Source of the DNA: Nageia nagi
Taxonomy: Eukaryota; Pinophyta
Direction: 5' to 3'
DNA length: 64,000 nt
Assembly: GCA_050084985.1 (NCBI GenBank)
Contig: JBITNC010000001.1
Span: 41,664,001-41,728,000 of the forward strand
Below, piece after piece: positions 56,199 through 64,000 of this stretch. The translations under genes and the position numbers were made by a program. The notes below the pieces were generated by a model. That model worked only from the letters and a program-made list of their open reading frames with translations, had not been told where the DNA came from and searched no databases. Positions within the stretch are counted from its first letter, which is position 1. Each line of letters opens with the position of its first letter.

Positions 56199-57385
56199 AG
56201 AAGGAGATTTAGGTTGCATGCCTTTAAAATTATCATGATAAATGACCATTTGTACAGAAGAAATTTTGATCAAACCCTTCTTAGATATGTGACTCAAGAT
56301 GAATATCATAGAATATTGCATGAATTTCATTACTAATTCTTTGGTAGGCATTATAGTGGACAAACTACAGTAGCAAAGGTATTACAAGTTAGATATTATT
56401 GGCCCACTATATTTCAAGATTCATTCAAAATTGCTTAAGAATGTGATAAGTGCAATAGATTTGTGGAAAAGAGAAGACAAGCTATAATGCCTCTCAAACA
56501 TGTGGTAGTCAAAGAGCCCCTTCAACAATGGGGTATGGACTTCATTGGTGTCATAAACCCAAATTTCTCGATAGGCCACAAGTTTATTTTAACTGCAATA
56601 GATTATCTCACTAGATGGTCAGAGGCTATGACATGTAGAAATGCAAATTGATAGAAATGATTAAAAAGATAATCACTTGCTTTGGAATCCCACAGACTAT
56701 TATGTCAGATAATGGTCCAACTTTTACTGGAGGTAATTTATCAAGCTTTGTAACTTAGTATGGAGTGTACTAGTTATTCTCTTCAAACTATTACCCATAA
56801 GGTAATGGGTTAGCTAAGTCAACTAACAAAAATCTAACCCAAATTATCAGGAGAACAATTGAAGGGAATCCTAGATAGTGGCATACACAATTGGACTTTG
56901 CATTATGGGCTAATAGACTTAGTATAAAATTAGTAATAAAAACATTCCCATATGGATTGGTGTATGGTAAAAGACCTGTGTTGCCAATACACATGGAATT
57001 ACTAGCTTTGAAAATCCTATAAGAAATGGAAGACCATCACTTTGAGCCACTATAATCCAGATATAGTTAGCTCTTAAAATTGAAGGAAGATTAAAACAAA
57101 GCATATGAGTCATTCCAACATCACCAGAAAATCATCAAGAAGTGGTTTGATAAGAAAAAGTCTTCCTGAATGAAGTTTGAACTAGGTGATATTGTCCTCA
57201 AATGGGATGAGGAAAGAGCAAAGCTCGAAAGATATCAAAAATTTGATTATCTTTGGAGTAGGCCTTACATCAACACCCAGGCTATGCAAAATAATGCATT
57301 CAAATTGCAAGATATTATCAGGTCTTGGGAATTACCTATTCCCATCAATGGGATCTATTTGAAACATTATCGAGTGATGAGGTAA
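56199..57385 (+). pseudogene. Gypsy-3 integrase
   Basis: The zinc-binding HHCC region lies at about 56330-56460 (HYSGQTTVAKVLQVRYYW, CDKCNRF). The catalytic core has Asp in WGMDFIGV (gat at 56535) and Asp in SDNGPTF (56708). The third site reads GNGLAKS with Lys at 56816-56818 where Glu is expected. The core is frame-shifted after 56650. The C-terminal open section 57170-57385 has GDIVLKWDEERA and FDYLWSRPYI. Two of three catalytic residues remain, so strand transfer is lost. Confidence 0.88.
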
Positions 57386-57960
57386 GCTTGTAATGCCTGC
57401 AAAGCAATGTATATTGTAAATTTTTTTTATCAAAAAAAATTACATAGTTTTCAAAATGTAAGTAGTAATTAATGCTCAACTTTAATTCAAATTTATCAAG
57501 AATTAATGTTGATGTATTGCTTAGCTATCAATTTTAATTTAGCTTTATCAAGAGTTAATGATGGTGTACTACTCAGCTATCACTAAATAAAGTAGCATTT
57601 AATGAGAGATTTCCTTGAATTTTACAAACTATCACATAAGTATAATAAGTTAAGTCTAGTGTGCTTTGAATTTACTAATCTAGCCTATGCCAGCTCAATT
57701 CGTACAATGCATAGGTCTCAAAATCCTCAAGAAGTAATTTCTATTAATGAAAATCTTACCAACATGGACAAATAAAATTCCCCCCATACTCTATAGTTCA
57801 ACACTTAGCCAATTTCAAGCACACAAGTTTCTAGACCATTTAGAGCCTAGAGATTTTAGAGCGAAGTTATGTTGAAAGAGAGAAAAGTTATAAGATCTCG
57901 CATTGCCTAGATTGCTATTTTTAAATAACAACCAGAGGTTCAAATAAGGGTGTTAATATC
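57386..57960. other. Stretch after Gypsy-3 pol
   Basis: Contains two imperfect copies of a roughly 60-bp unit (AATTYAAATTTATCAAGAAT ... TTAGCTATCA) at about 57480-57595. Possibly the 3' untranslated region of Gypsy-3 and the 5' flank of the unrecognised gene copy 2. No LTR identified. Confidence 0.5.
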
Positions 57961-58071
57961 ATGGCAACCTCTCAGTCATCCTCTATAGCTAAAGTAGAAT
58001 AACTCGATGTTGACCTTCTTTCCTTGCAAGAAGAATATCTTGAGAATGCACCAAAGATAAGCTAAACTAAG
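57961..58071 (+). pseudogene. Unrecognised large gene, copy 2, first exon-like part (before Copia-C)
   Basis: From ATG 57961 the frame reads MATSQSSSIAKVE, a stop, LDVDLLSLQEEYLENAPKIS, a stop and TK, running into the CTAAG target duplication. The sequence resumes in phase at 63176. This looks like the N-terminus of the gene whose middle is at 63280-64000. The start choice rests on the ATG and the Ser-rich, then helical reading; there is no second copy in the window to compare. Confidence 0.5.
58067..58071. repeat. Target-site duplication of Copia-C, left copy (CTAAG)
   Basis: Identical CTAAG at 63171-63175, directly after the 3' LTR. Confidence 0.95.
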
Positions 58072-58148
58072 TGTTGTGTGTGGAGCATGATTGTTCAGAG
58101 TTCTTTGTTTCAGCCAGATGTATACCCCAAGAAGTTTGTACACCCCTC

Positions 58149-58154
58149 CACGTG
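58149..58154 (+). promoter_or_regulatory. G-box (CACGTG) in the Copia-C 5' LTR
   Basis: CCCCTCCACGTGGGGGG is a near-perfect palindrome with the CACGTG core bound by plant bZIP and bHLH factors. The 3' LTR has CATGCG at the same place. A role in element transcription is inference. Confidence 0.4.
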
Positions 58155-58302
58155 GGGGGTTGTAGGGGGGACTTGTAAAATTGCCTTGTAAAAGTATAGT
58201 AATTTCTAGTCAATCTGGGCCATTCATTAGGCGAATGATCTGACGGTAGAACTTATGTTTAGTTTAGGGTTTTTTTTTTGCCCTAGAAGGCAACCCCTCT
58301 CT

Positions 58303-58308
58303 TTATAT
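58303..58308 (+). promoter_or_regulatory. TATA-like element in the Copia-C 5' LTR
   Basis: CTTTATATGAGGG; in the 3' LTR the same site reads CTTTGTATGAGGG. Position about 230 bp into the LTR is suitable for a core promoter. Confidence 0.45.
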
Positions 58309-58583
58309 GAGGGCATTGTAATAGACATGCAATTTGATGAGCGAGAAATAGAGACGTGAGACTGTGAGAGAAAATAGAGGATATTACAGCGGATCTGCTA
58401 TAGGTTGTATCTCTTCAATTTGTTGGATAATAGAAAGGAAGGACTGGCTGTTCGGGGTGGATGTAGCCCAAACTGCGTGAACCACGTATATCTGTGTCTC
58501 TCTTATTTATGTATTTTCTATGTTTATATTTCTAAAATATTTTATGTGTTCCATTGCTCCGTAATATATAATTTTATAACAAC

Positions 58584-58595
58584 TGGTATCAGAGC
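58584..58595 (+). other. Primer-binding site of Copia-C (initiator Met tRNA)
   Basis: TGGTATCAGAGC, the exact canonical plant copia primer site, two bases after the LTR end. Confidence 0.96.
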
Positions 58596-58647
58596 TGAAG
58601 GTCTATTTGGCTGATAAACTTGTAGGAAAGAAGGATTCCTTGTTTGA

Positions 58648-59514
58648 GTGGGAGCAATGGCAGAAGATGGTAAGTTTAGAGTCAAGAAATTTAACGGTCA
58701 AAACTTCTCACTATGGAAGATGCAGATGGAAGATTATCTATATCAAAAAGATTTGTACCTACCATTGAGTGGAAAAATAAATAAGTTGATGGATATGACA
58801 AATGAAGACTGTAACCTTCTCGATAGAAAGGCACTCGGAGCAATACGGTTGAGCCTTGCTGCATCAGTTGCCTTCAACATTTCAAAGGAAATAATGATAG
58901 AGGGTTTGTTTCAGATGTTGTCAAAACTATATGAAAAACCCTTAGCCTCAAATAAGGTATTTCTTATGAAATGATTATTTAATATGAAGATGTTGGAAGG
59001 TGGATCTATTACAAATCATTTAAATGATTTTAATACTGTTATAAGTTAGTTATGTTCTGTAGAGGTAAACTTTGATGATAAAGTTAGAGCTCTGTTATTC
59101 TTGTGCTCATTACCAAAAAGTTGGAATGGTTTAGTAATGGCCATTAGTAACTCTGTGTCTGGATCTAGTACTTTAAAGTTTGATGATATTGTCGGTGCTA
59201 TCCTTAGCGAGGAAATGCGATGGAAAAGCTCTGGTGAGACATCAGGAAATGCTTTGAGTGTAGATTCTAGGGGAAGAAAAATGGAAAAAGGAAAGAGCTC
59301 AGGATATCATAATAAATCAAGGAAAGGTAGATCCAAGTCCAGATCGGGGATAGTGTGTTGGAAATGCAGAAAGAAAGGACACCTAAAGAGAGACTGTAGA
59401 TCTCAGAAGGGAAAAGAAGGAGATGCACAGCAACAAAATAATCATGAAGCAAATGTGAAAGGTGAGGTGTTACAAGATGCTTTGATTCTTTCTTTCGAAA
59501 ATATTAATGATTCC
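58648..59514 (+). pseudogene. Copia-C gag
   Basis: Capsid and nucleocapsid protein. The N-terminus has KKFNGQNFSLWKMQMEDYLYQ, the copia gag entry motif. The helical UBN2-type core follows ([35 protein letters not shown]). A Lys/Ser-rich region comes next, then an intact zinc knuckle [14 protein letters not shown] (59356-59397; C-x2-C-x4-H-x4-C). Stops at 58972 (TGA) and 59047 (TAG) break the frame, and a third at 59515 separates it from protease. Start: the ATG at 58648, or 58657 (MAEDGKF), follows the primer site by 53 to 62 bases, and I prefer 58657 by family resemblance. Confidence 0.92.
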
Positions 59515-62500
59515 TAGGTGGTAGATTCAAGGGCCTCATTCCATGCCACACCTGATAAGAAATATTTTCATGACTATGTTCAAGGAGATTTTGGACAAGT
59601 TTGTTTGGGTGATGATAAACCCTATAAAATTGTTGGAATGGGTAAGGTTCTTGTAAAATAGTAGAATGGAAACCAATGGCTACTAAAGGAGGTAAGGCAT
59701 GTTCCAGATCTAAAGAAAAATCTGATTTCAATAGGGCAGTTAAGTAGTGAAGGTTGTGTGACAACTTTCATAGATAAAGCTTGGAAGGTCACCAAAAGAG
59801 CCCTGGTAATAGCAAGAGGTGAAAAGGTTGGTACATTGTATTAATGCAATGGCATTTCTAACTCTATTAATGCTTTAACTTCCAAAGGAGCAGATGCAAC
59901 ATTATGGCATCATAGGCTCGGACACATGAGTGAAAAGGGGATGAAGATTCTTCACTCAAGAAATTTGTTGCTAGGTTTGAAGAATGTTGATTTGGATTTC
60001 TGTGAGAATTGCATTTATGGAAAATAGAAGAGAGTCATATTTCTCAGAGTTGGGAAAGAAAAGAAGAGCCAAAAATTAGAGCTTGTGCATACAGATGTAT
60101 GGGGACCTGCTTAGGTATCATCTCTCGGTGGCTCTCGTTATTATGTTACCTTTATTGATGATGCAACTAGAAAAACTTGGATTTATTGTATTAAGAATAA
60201 ATCTGATGTATTTGATATTTTCAAGAAATGGAAAGCTTTGGTTGAGATTGAGACAAGAAAGAAATTGAAGTGTCTTAGATCAGACAATGGAGGTGAATAT
60301 TGCAGTAAAGAGTTTGATAGGTACTGTTCAGAACATGGAATTCGTAGAGAGAAGATAGTTCTAAGAACACCACAAGAAAATGGTGTGTCAGAAAGGATGA
60401 ATAGGATAATCATGGAGCGTGCAAGGTGCATGAGATTGCATGCAGGATTGCCTTTATAGTTTTGGGCAAATGCTGTAGATACTACTATTTATCTAATAAA
60501 TAGAGGGCCTTCAAGTTCCTTGGATGGTGGTGTCCCAGAGGAAGCATGGACAAGTAAAAAGGTAAACTACTCCTTTTTAAAGCCTTTTGGTTGTGAGGCC
60601 TTTGTCCATATTGATAAAGAAAATAGAACAAAGCTTGAGGCAAAGTCAAAGAAATGTACCTTTATTGGATATGGTGGTAATGATTTTGGTTATCGCTTAT
60701 ATGATTATGAAAATCACAAAATCATTAGGAGTAAAGATGTAATATTCAATGAAAAGGTCTTCTATAAGAATCAATTGCAGAAAAAGAAACAAGAAAAAGA
60801 AAATAAGGAATACGCAGTTCTTGATGAAATCACTAAAAAAGTAAAGGTGCCTGAAAATAATAATAACCAACAACCACAACAGCAGCAACCACCGCAATAG
60901 CAACAGGCACCCCAAACACCTGAAAGTGGTGTTAGAAGATCTACCAGGATAAGTAGACCCCCTGAATGATACTCTCCTTCATTATATTATTTATTGTTGA
61001 CTGATTCTGGTGAACCTAAATGTTATGAAGAAGCAATGCAGGTTGAAAGCAGGAAGAAGTGGGAGGTAGCCATGGAAGAAGAGATGGACTCCTTAATGCA
61101 TAACCAGACTTGGGACTTATTCAGGTTACCTTCAGGAAAAACTACACTAAAGAATAAATGGGTTTACAGGCTGAAGGAAGAAGATGGAGGAAAATAGAGG
61201 TACAAAGCTAGACTTGTGGTGAAGGGGTTTGCACAGAAGAAAGGTATTGATTTTGATGAAATATTTTCTCTTGTTGTTAAAATGACTTCAATCAGAATTA
61301 TTTTTAGTCTTGTAGCAGCTGAAGATTTGCATCTTGAGCAGTTAGATGTAAAGACAGCCTTTCTCCATGGGGATTTGGAGGAAGAGATATATATGCAACA
61401 GCCACAAGGATATGAGGTGAAAGGGAAGGAGAAACTAGTGTGCAGATTGAAGAAGAGCTTGTATGGCTTGAAACAGGCTCCAAGGTAGTGGTATCTAAAA
61501 TTTGACAAGTTTATGTCTGAACAAGGTTATACTAGATGCCACTCTAATCATTGTGTTTATTTGAAAAAACAAAATGATGGAAGCTATATTATATTGTTAT
61601 TGTATGTAGATGACATGCTTGTTGCAGGGTCTAACATGCAGGAAATAAATGTGCTCAAAAGAAAATTGGCAAATTCATTTACAATGAAGGATTTGGGAGC
61701 TGCAAAACAAATCCTTGGTATGAGAATCACTAGAGACAGGAAAAATTACAAATTAACATTGTCTCAGAATGAGTACATACAAAAGGTATTGAAAAGATTT
61801 AATATGCATAATGCAAAACCAGTTAGTACACCTTTTGCTAGCCATTTCAAACTTAGTAAGGAAATGTGTCCAAAGACCCAAGAAGACATGGATTATATGT
61901 CTAAAGTTCCATATGCATCAGCAATTGGAAGCTTAATGTATGCAATGGTCTGCATAAGGCCTGATATTACACATGCAGTGGGAGTTGTAAGCAGGTACAT
62001 GAACAATCCAGGAAAGGAACATTGGATGGCAGTGAAATGGATTCTCAAATATTTGAAAGGTACCATAAATCAAGCATTATGCTTTGGTGGTTCAAACATT
62101 TCCCTACAGGGATATGTTGATGTAGATATGGCAGGTGACAAAGATAATAAGAGGAGCACTACAGGATATGTATTTACTAGTGGTGGAATAGCTGTCAGTT
62201 GGGTTTCAAAAATCCAAAGTGTTGTTACACTTTCAACAACAGAAGCAGAGTATGTTGCTGCTATAGAGGCTAGTAAAGAAATGATTTGGTTACAAAGGTT
62301 CATGGGTGAATTAGGTAAGGAGCATGATATGGGGATGTTATACAATGATAGCCAAAGTGCCATTCATCTTGCAAAGAACTCAGCATTTCATTCTAGGACT
62401 AAACACATACAGCTCAAGTACCATTTCATACAATCAATGTTAGAAGATGGAGAGTTAAAGCTGGAAAAGATACATACTAGCCAGAATCCTACAGATATGT

Positions 62501-62565
62501 TAACAAAAGTTGTAACTAGGGAGAAACAGAGAATATGCTTAGTTTTAATTGGTCTTCAAGGATGA
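59515..62565 (+). pseudogene. Copia-C pol (protease, integrase, RT, RNase H)
   Basis: Same frame as gag. Protease starts VVDSRASFHAT (DSR in place of DSG). GAG-pre-integrase LWHHRLGHMSEKG (about 59911) with CENC. Integrase keeps all three acids: Asp 60094 (HTDVWGP), Asp 60283 (RSDNGGEY) and Glu 60391 (NGVSERMN). The integrase C-terminal part has FGCEAFVHI and a Gln-rich tail (60862-60900). RT has the copia entry [28 protein letters not shown] (61336-61392), [14 protein letters not shown] and YVDD (61603-61614). RNase H has DKDNKRSTTGYV, STTEAEY, NDSQSAIHLAKN and KHIQLKYHFI. Stops: 59515, 59659, 59662, 59842, 60025, 60112, 60457, 60898, 60967, 61195 and 61486. The last 350 codons (61513-62565) are open. 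Confidence 0.96.
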
Positions 62566-62650
62566 TGATGAAGATGAGAAACAGTTAGGTCCAAAGAGGA
62601 GTCATTGTCCAGCAAATGAAGCAACGATGGAGTTGCTACAATCATTCTCC

Positions 62651-62661
62651 AAGTGGGAGAT
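62651..62661 (+). other. Polypurine tract of Copia-C
   Basis: AAGTGGGAGAT directly before the 3' LTR; the usual second-strand primer site of Tork-type elements. Confidence 0.85.
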
Positions 62662-63170
62662 TGTTGTGTGTGGAGCATGATTATTCAGAGTTCTTTGTTT
62701 CAGTCGGATGTATACCCCAGGAAGTTTGTACACCCCTCCATGCGGGGGGTTGCAGGGGGACTTGTAAAATTTCCTTGTAAAAGTATAGTAATTTCTAGTC
62801 AATCTGGGCCATTCATTAGGCGAATGATCTGACGGTAGAACTTATGTTTAGTTTAGGGTTTTTTTTTTGCCCTAGAAGGCAACCCCTCTCTTTGTATGAG
62901 GGCATTGTAATAGACGTGCAATTTGATGAGCGAGAAATAGAGACATGAGACTATGAGAGAAAATAGAGGATATTACAGCAGATCTGCTGTAGGTTGTATC
63001 TCTTCACTTTGCTGGATAATAGAAAGGAAGGACTGGCTATTCGGGGTGGACGTAGCCCAAACTGGGTGAACCACATATATTTGTGTCTCTCTTGTTTATG
63101 TGTTTTCTGTGTTTATATTTCTACAATATTTTATGTGTTCCATTCCTCTGTAATATATAATTTTATAACA
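62662..63170 (+). repeat. 3' LTR of Copia-C
   Basis: 509 bp, same ends as the 5' LTR. Differences from it are mostly C/T or G/A changes. CTAAG follows at 63171-63175. Confidence 0.96.
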
Positions 63171-63175
63171 CTAAG
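63171..63175. repeat. Target-site duplication of Copia-C, right copy (CTAAG)
   Basis: Identical to 58067-58071. Confidence 0.95.
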
Positions 63176-64000
63176 ATGGGGGTAATTAATCATATGGACA
63201 CATGGAGAGCTAACCCTAGTCACATTCTTCTGTAGCTTAAAACACTTGAAGTGATCGGTTTTCTCTTTCAAAAAGAGATGTCATGATTGACCAAGGCCTA
63301 ACATATTATGTGCCCTATGATACCTTTACTTTCCCCAAGCTCTTATACTCTTTGGCACATAAGCATCATCAAAAAAGTTATCAAATAGGAATATTCAAAA
63401 GACTGAAGAGGGAGATACATCTAAACCTATGTTTGAAGCAGTACTGGATTACTCTCCTGACTCCATCATCCAAGAATTTGCTATTTCAATAGATTGGACC
63501 TTCCATGACAAGAAATAAATAGATTTGAAAAAGGAGAAGCATGATTTTTATATCAATCAAGATGAAATGTTGAGCTAGATTAGTGGAAGATACCAATATA
63601 GTAGAAAACTCAAACTCTTACCAAGCTACCAGATAGCTCTTTTTAAAAAAAGAAGGATAGAAAAGTGTTGTAGGCATTGGTGGTTATCTTGGGAAAGAAG
63701 ACCCAAATTGAAGCAGATGAAGCCATGATGCATATGGCTTATAACATTTTAGAGGCTCACATCTACTATGACTTCCCAACTTTTATAACTGGAGAAATTA
63801 AGAGGTGTCTATTTAAAATTGAGAAGTCAAATTTCAAACATTCCTCGTATCTTTGATGGCTCTTTACCCATCAAAATTTGGATAAACTCATAAAGGTAGG
63901 GCTCCCAGTTGAGTTGACTAGTTCCAATGCTTCATCGATACCAATTTTGACTAAGTTGCATAGATCCTAATATGAATTCATGGATAAGTTCTATGCAATA
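63176..64000 (+). pseudogene. Unrecognised large gene, copy 2, continued after Copia-C (runs off window)
   Basis: Continues the frame broken at 58071 (MGVINHMDTWRANPSHI ... LEVIGFLFQKE), then changes frame at about 63280. MIDQGLTYYVPYDTFTFPK and IGIFKRLKRE are read in the open section 63283-63492. A further shift leads to AVLDYSPDSIIQEFAISIDW (about 63432-63492) and FYINQDEML. From about 63590 to 64000 it matches copy 1: LPSYQIALFKKRR, GKKTQIEADEAMMHMAYN, YYDFPTFITGEIKRCLFKIE and HQNLDKLIKVGLPVE. This copy therefore supplies about 150 N-terminal residues missing from copy 1. Function unknown; the conserved part has no motif I can name. Confidence 0.65.

Larger units (their letters stand above)
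54850..57385 (+). mobile_element. Gypsy-3, RT-RNase H-integrase half (plus strand)
   Basis: The plus-strand block opens with the helix before RT (EEAMK ... ELIELLDSKII) and runs through RT, RNase H and integrase to a typical pol end (NGIYLKHYRV, 57385). No plus-strand gag or protease precedes it; those lie in opposite orientation at 51.68-54.85 kb. No LTR was recognised on either side. Confidence 0.85.
58072..58581 (+). repeat. 5' LTR of Copia-C
   Basis: 510 bp, TGTTGTGTGTGG ... TTATAACA (TGTT/AACA ends). It contains a TATA-like TTATAT (58303-58308), a hairpin-forming CACGTG context (58149-58154), and a TTGCC/GGCAA stem at 58279-58294. Confidence 0.96.
58072..63170 (+). mobile_element. Copia-C: complete Ty1/copia element, Tork/Tnt1 type
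   Basis: 5.10 kb with LTRs 58072-58581 and 62662-63170, perfect CTAAG duplications, an exact initiator-Met primer site and a polypurine tract. One continuous gag-pol frame (58648-62565) of about 1,305 codons contains 13 in-frame stops and no frameshift. The length and motifs (LWHHRLGHMSEKG in GAG-pre-integrase, VRHVPDLKKNLIS after protease) fit the Tork branch that includes tobacco Tnt1. LTRs differ at about 27 substitutions and one indel by eye (about 5%), so it is the youngest complete element in the window. Confidence 0.96.

Noticed and set aside
54850-57385. An envelope gene or endogenous pararetrovirus
   Set aside because: An integrase with HHCC and DDE motifs follows RNase H, which plant pararetroviruses lack, and no membrane-protein frame follows pol.
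58072-63170. Copia-C as a currently active element
   Set aside because: Thirteen in-frame stops, a damaged protease loop (DSR) and about 5% LTR difference.
1-64000. tRNA, rRNA or other structured RNA genes
   Set aside because: No cloverleaf with A and B boxes or rRNA-like block was recognised by eye; initiator-Met-like words are primer sites, not tRNA genes. A tRNAscan or Infernal run would be decisive.

Overview
The window looks like nuclear, non-genic, AT-rich DNA of a vascular plant with a repeat-rich genome. The evidence is plant-type Ty1/copia elements primed at an initiator-Met tRNA site, plant Ty3/gypsy elements that look Tat-like, a pentatricopeptide-repeat pseudogene, and degenerate CCCTAAA (plant telomere-type) motifs. 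I cannot name the species, and I found no clearly intact cellular gene. Every long coding region is broken by stops or frameshifts.

Layout. (1) 1-4140: the 3' part of a copia element (Copia-A). (2) 6264-15001: a complete but degenerate copia element of the same family (Copia-B), bounded by identical 5-bp target duplications (ATATC), with a leader of about 3 kb. (3) 15904-31985: a minus-strand gypsy element (Gypsy-outer) with LTRs of about 1 kb. It carries gag and protease but no recognisable polymerase or integrase. A second complete gypsy element (Gypsy-inner, 19714-26800, also minus) is inserted in its gag. Gypsy-inner has lost the RT/integrase junction (RNase H region). (4) 32.6-35 kb: a minus-strand PPR pseudogene. 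(5) 35.9-46.6 kb: tandem repeats of several kinds, a LINE endonuclease fragment, a long degenerate telomere-motif minisatellite and an unrecognised decayed coding region. (6) 46.65-50.0 kb: a long decayed gene of a family I do not recognise, followed by a 26-bp minisatellite. (7) 51.7-57.4 kb: a third gypsy element split head-to-head, gag-protease-extra RNase H on minus and RT-RNase H-integrase on plus, best explained by an internal inversion. (8) 57.96-64.0 kb: a second copy of the unrecognised gene, interrupted by a complete copia element of Tork/Tnt1 type (Copia-C, 58072-63170; perfect CTAAG duplication).

The genes do not form pathways. They are the gag, protease, integrase, RT and RNase H modules of at least six retroelements in different states of decay, and the nesting gives a relative order: Gypsy-outer before Gypsy-inner, and the unrecognised gene copy before Copia-C. 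The strongest candidate for something undescribed is the unrecognised gene family at 46.65-50.0 kb and 57.96/63.18-64.0 kb. Next are the split gypsy element, with an RNase H-like domain directly after protease, and the gag-protease-only outer gypsy. All percentages and counts are by eye.
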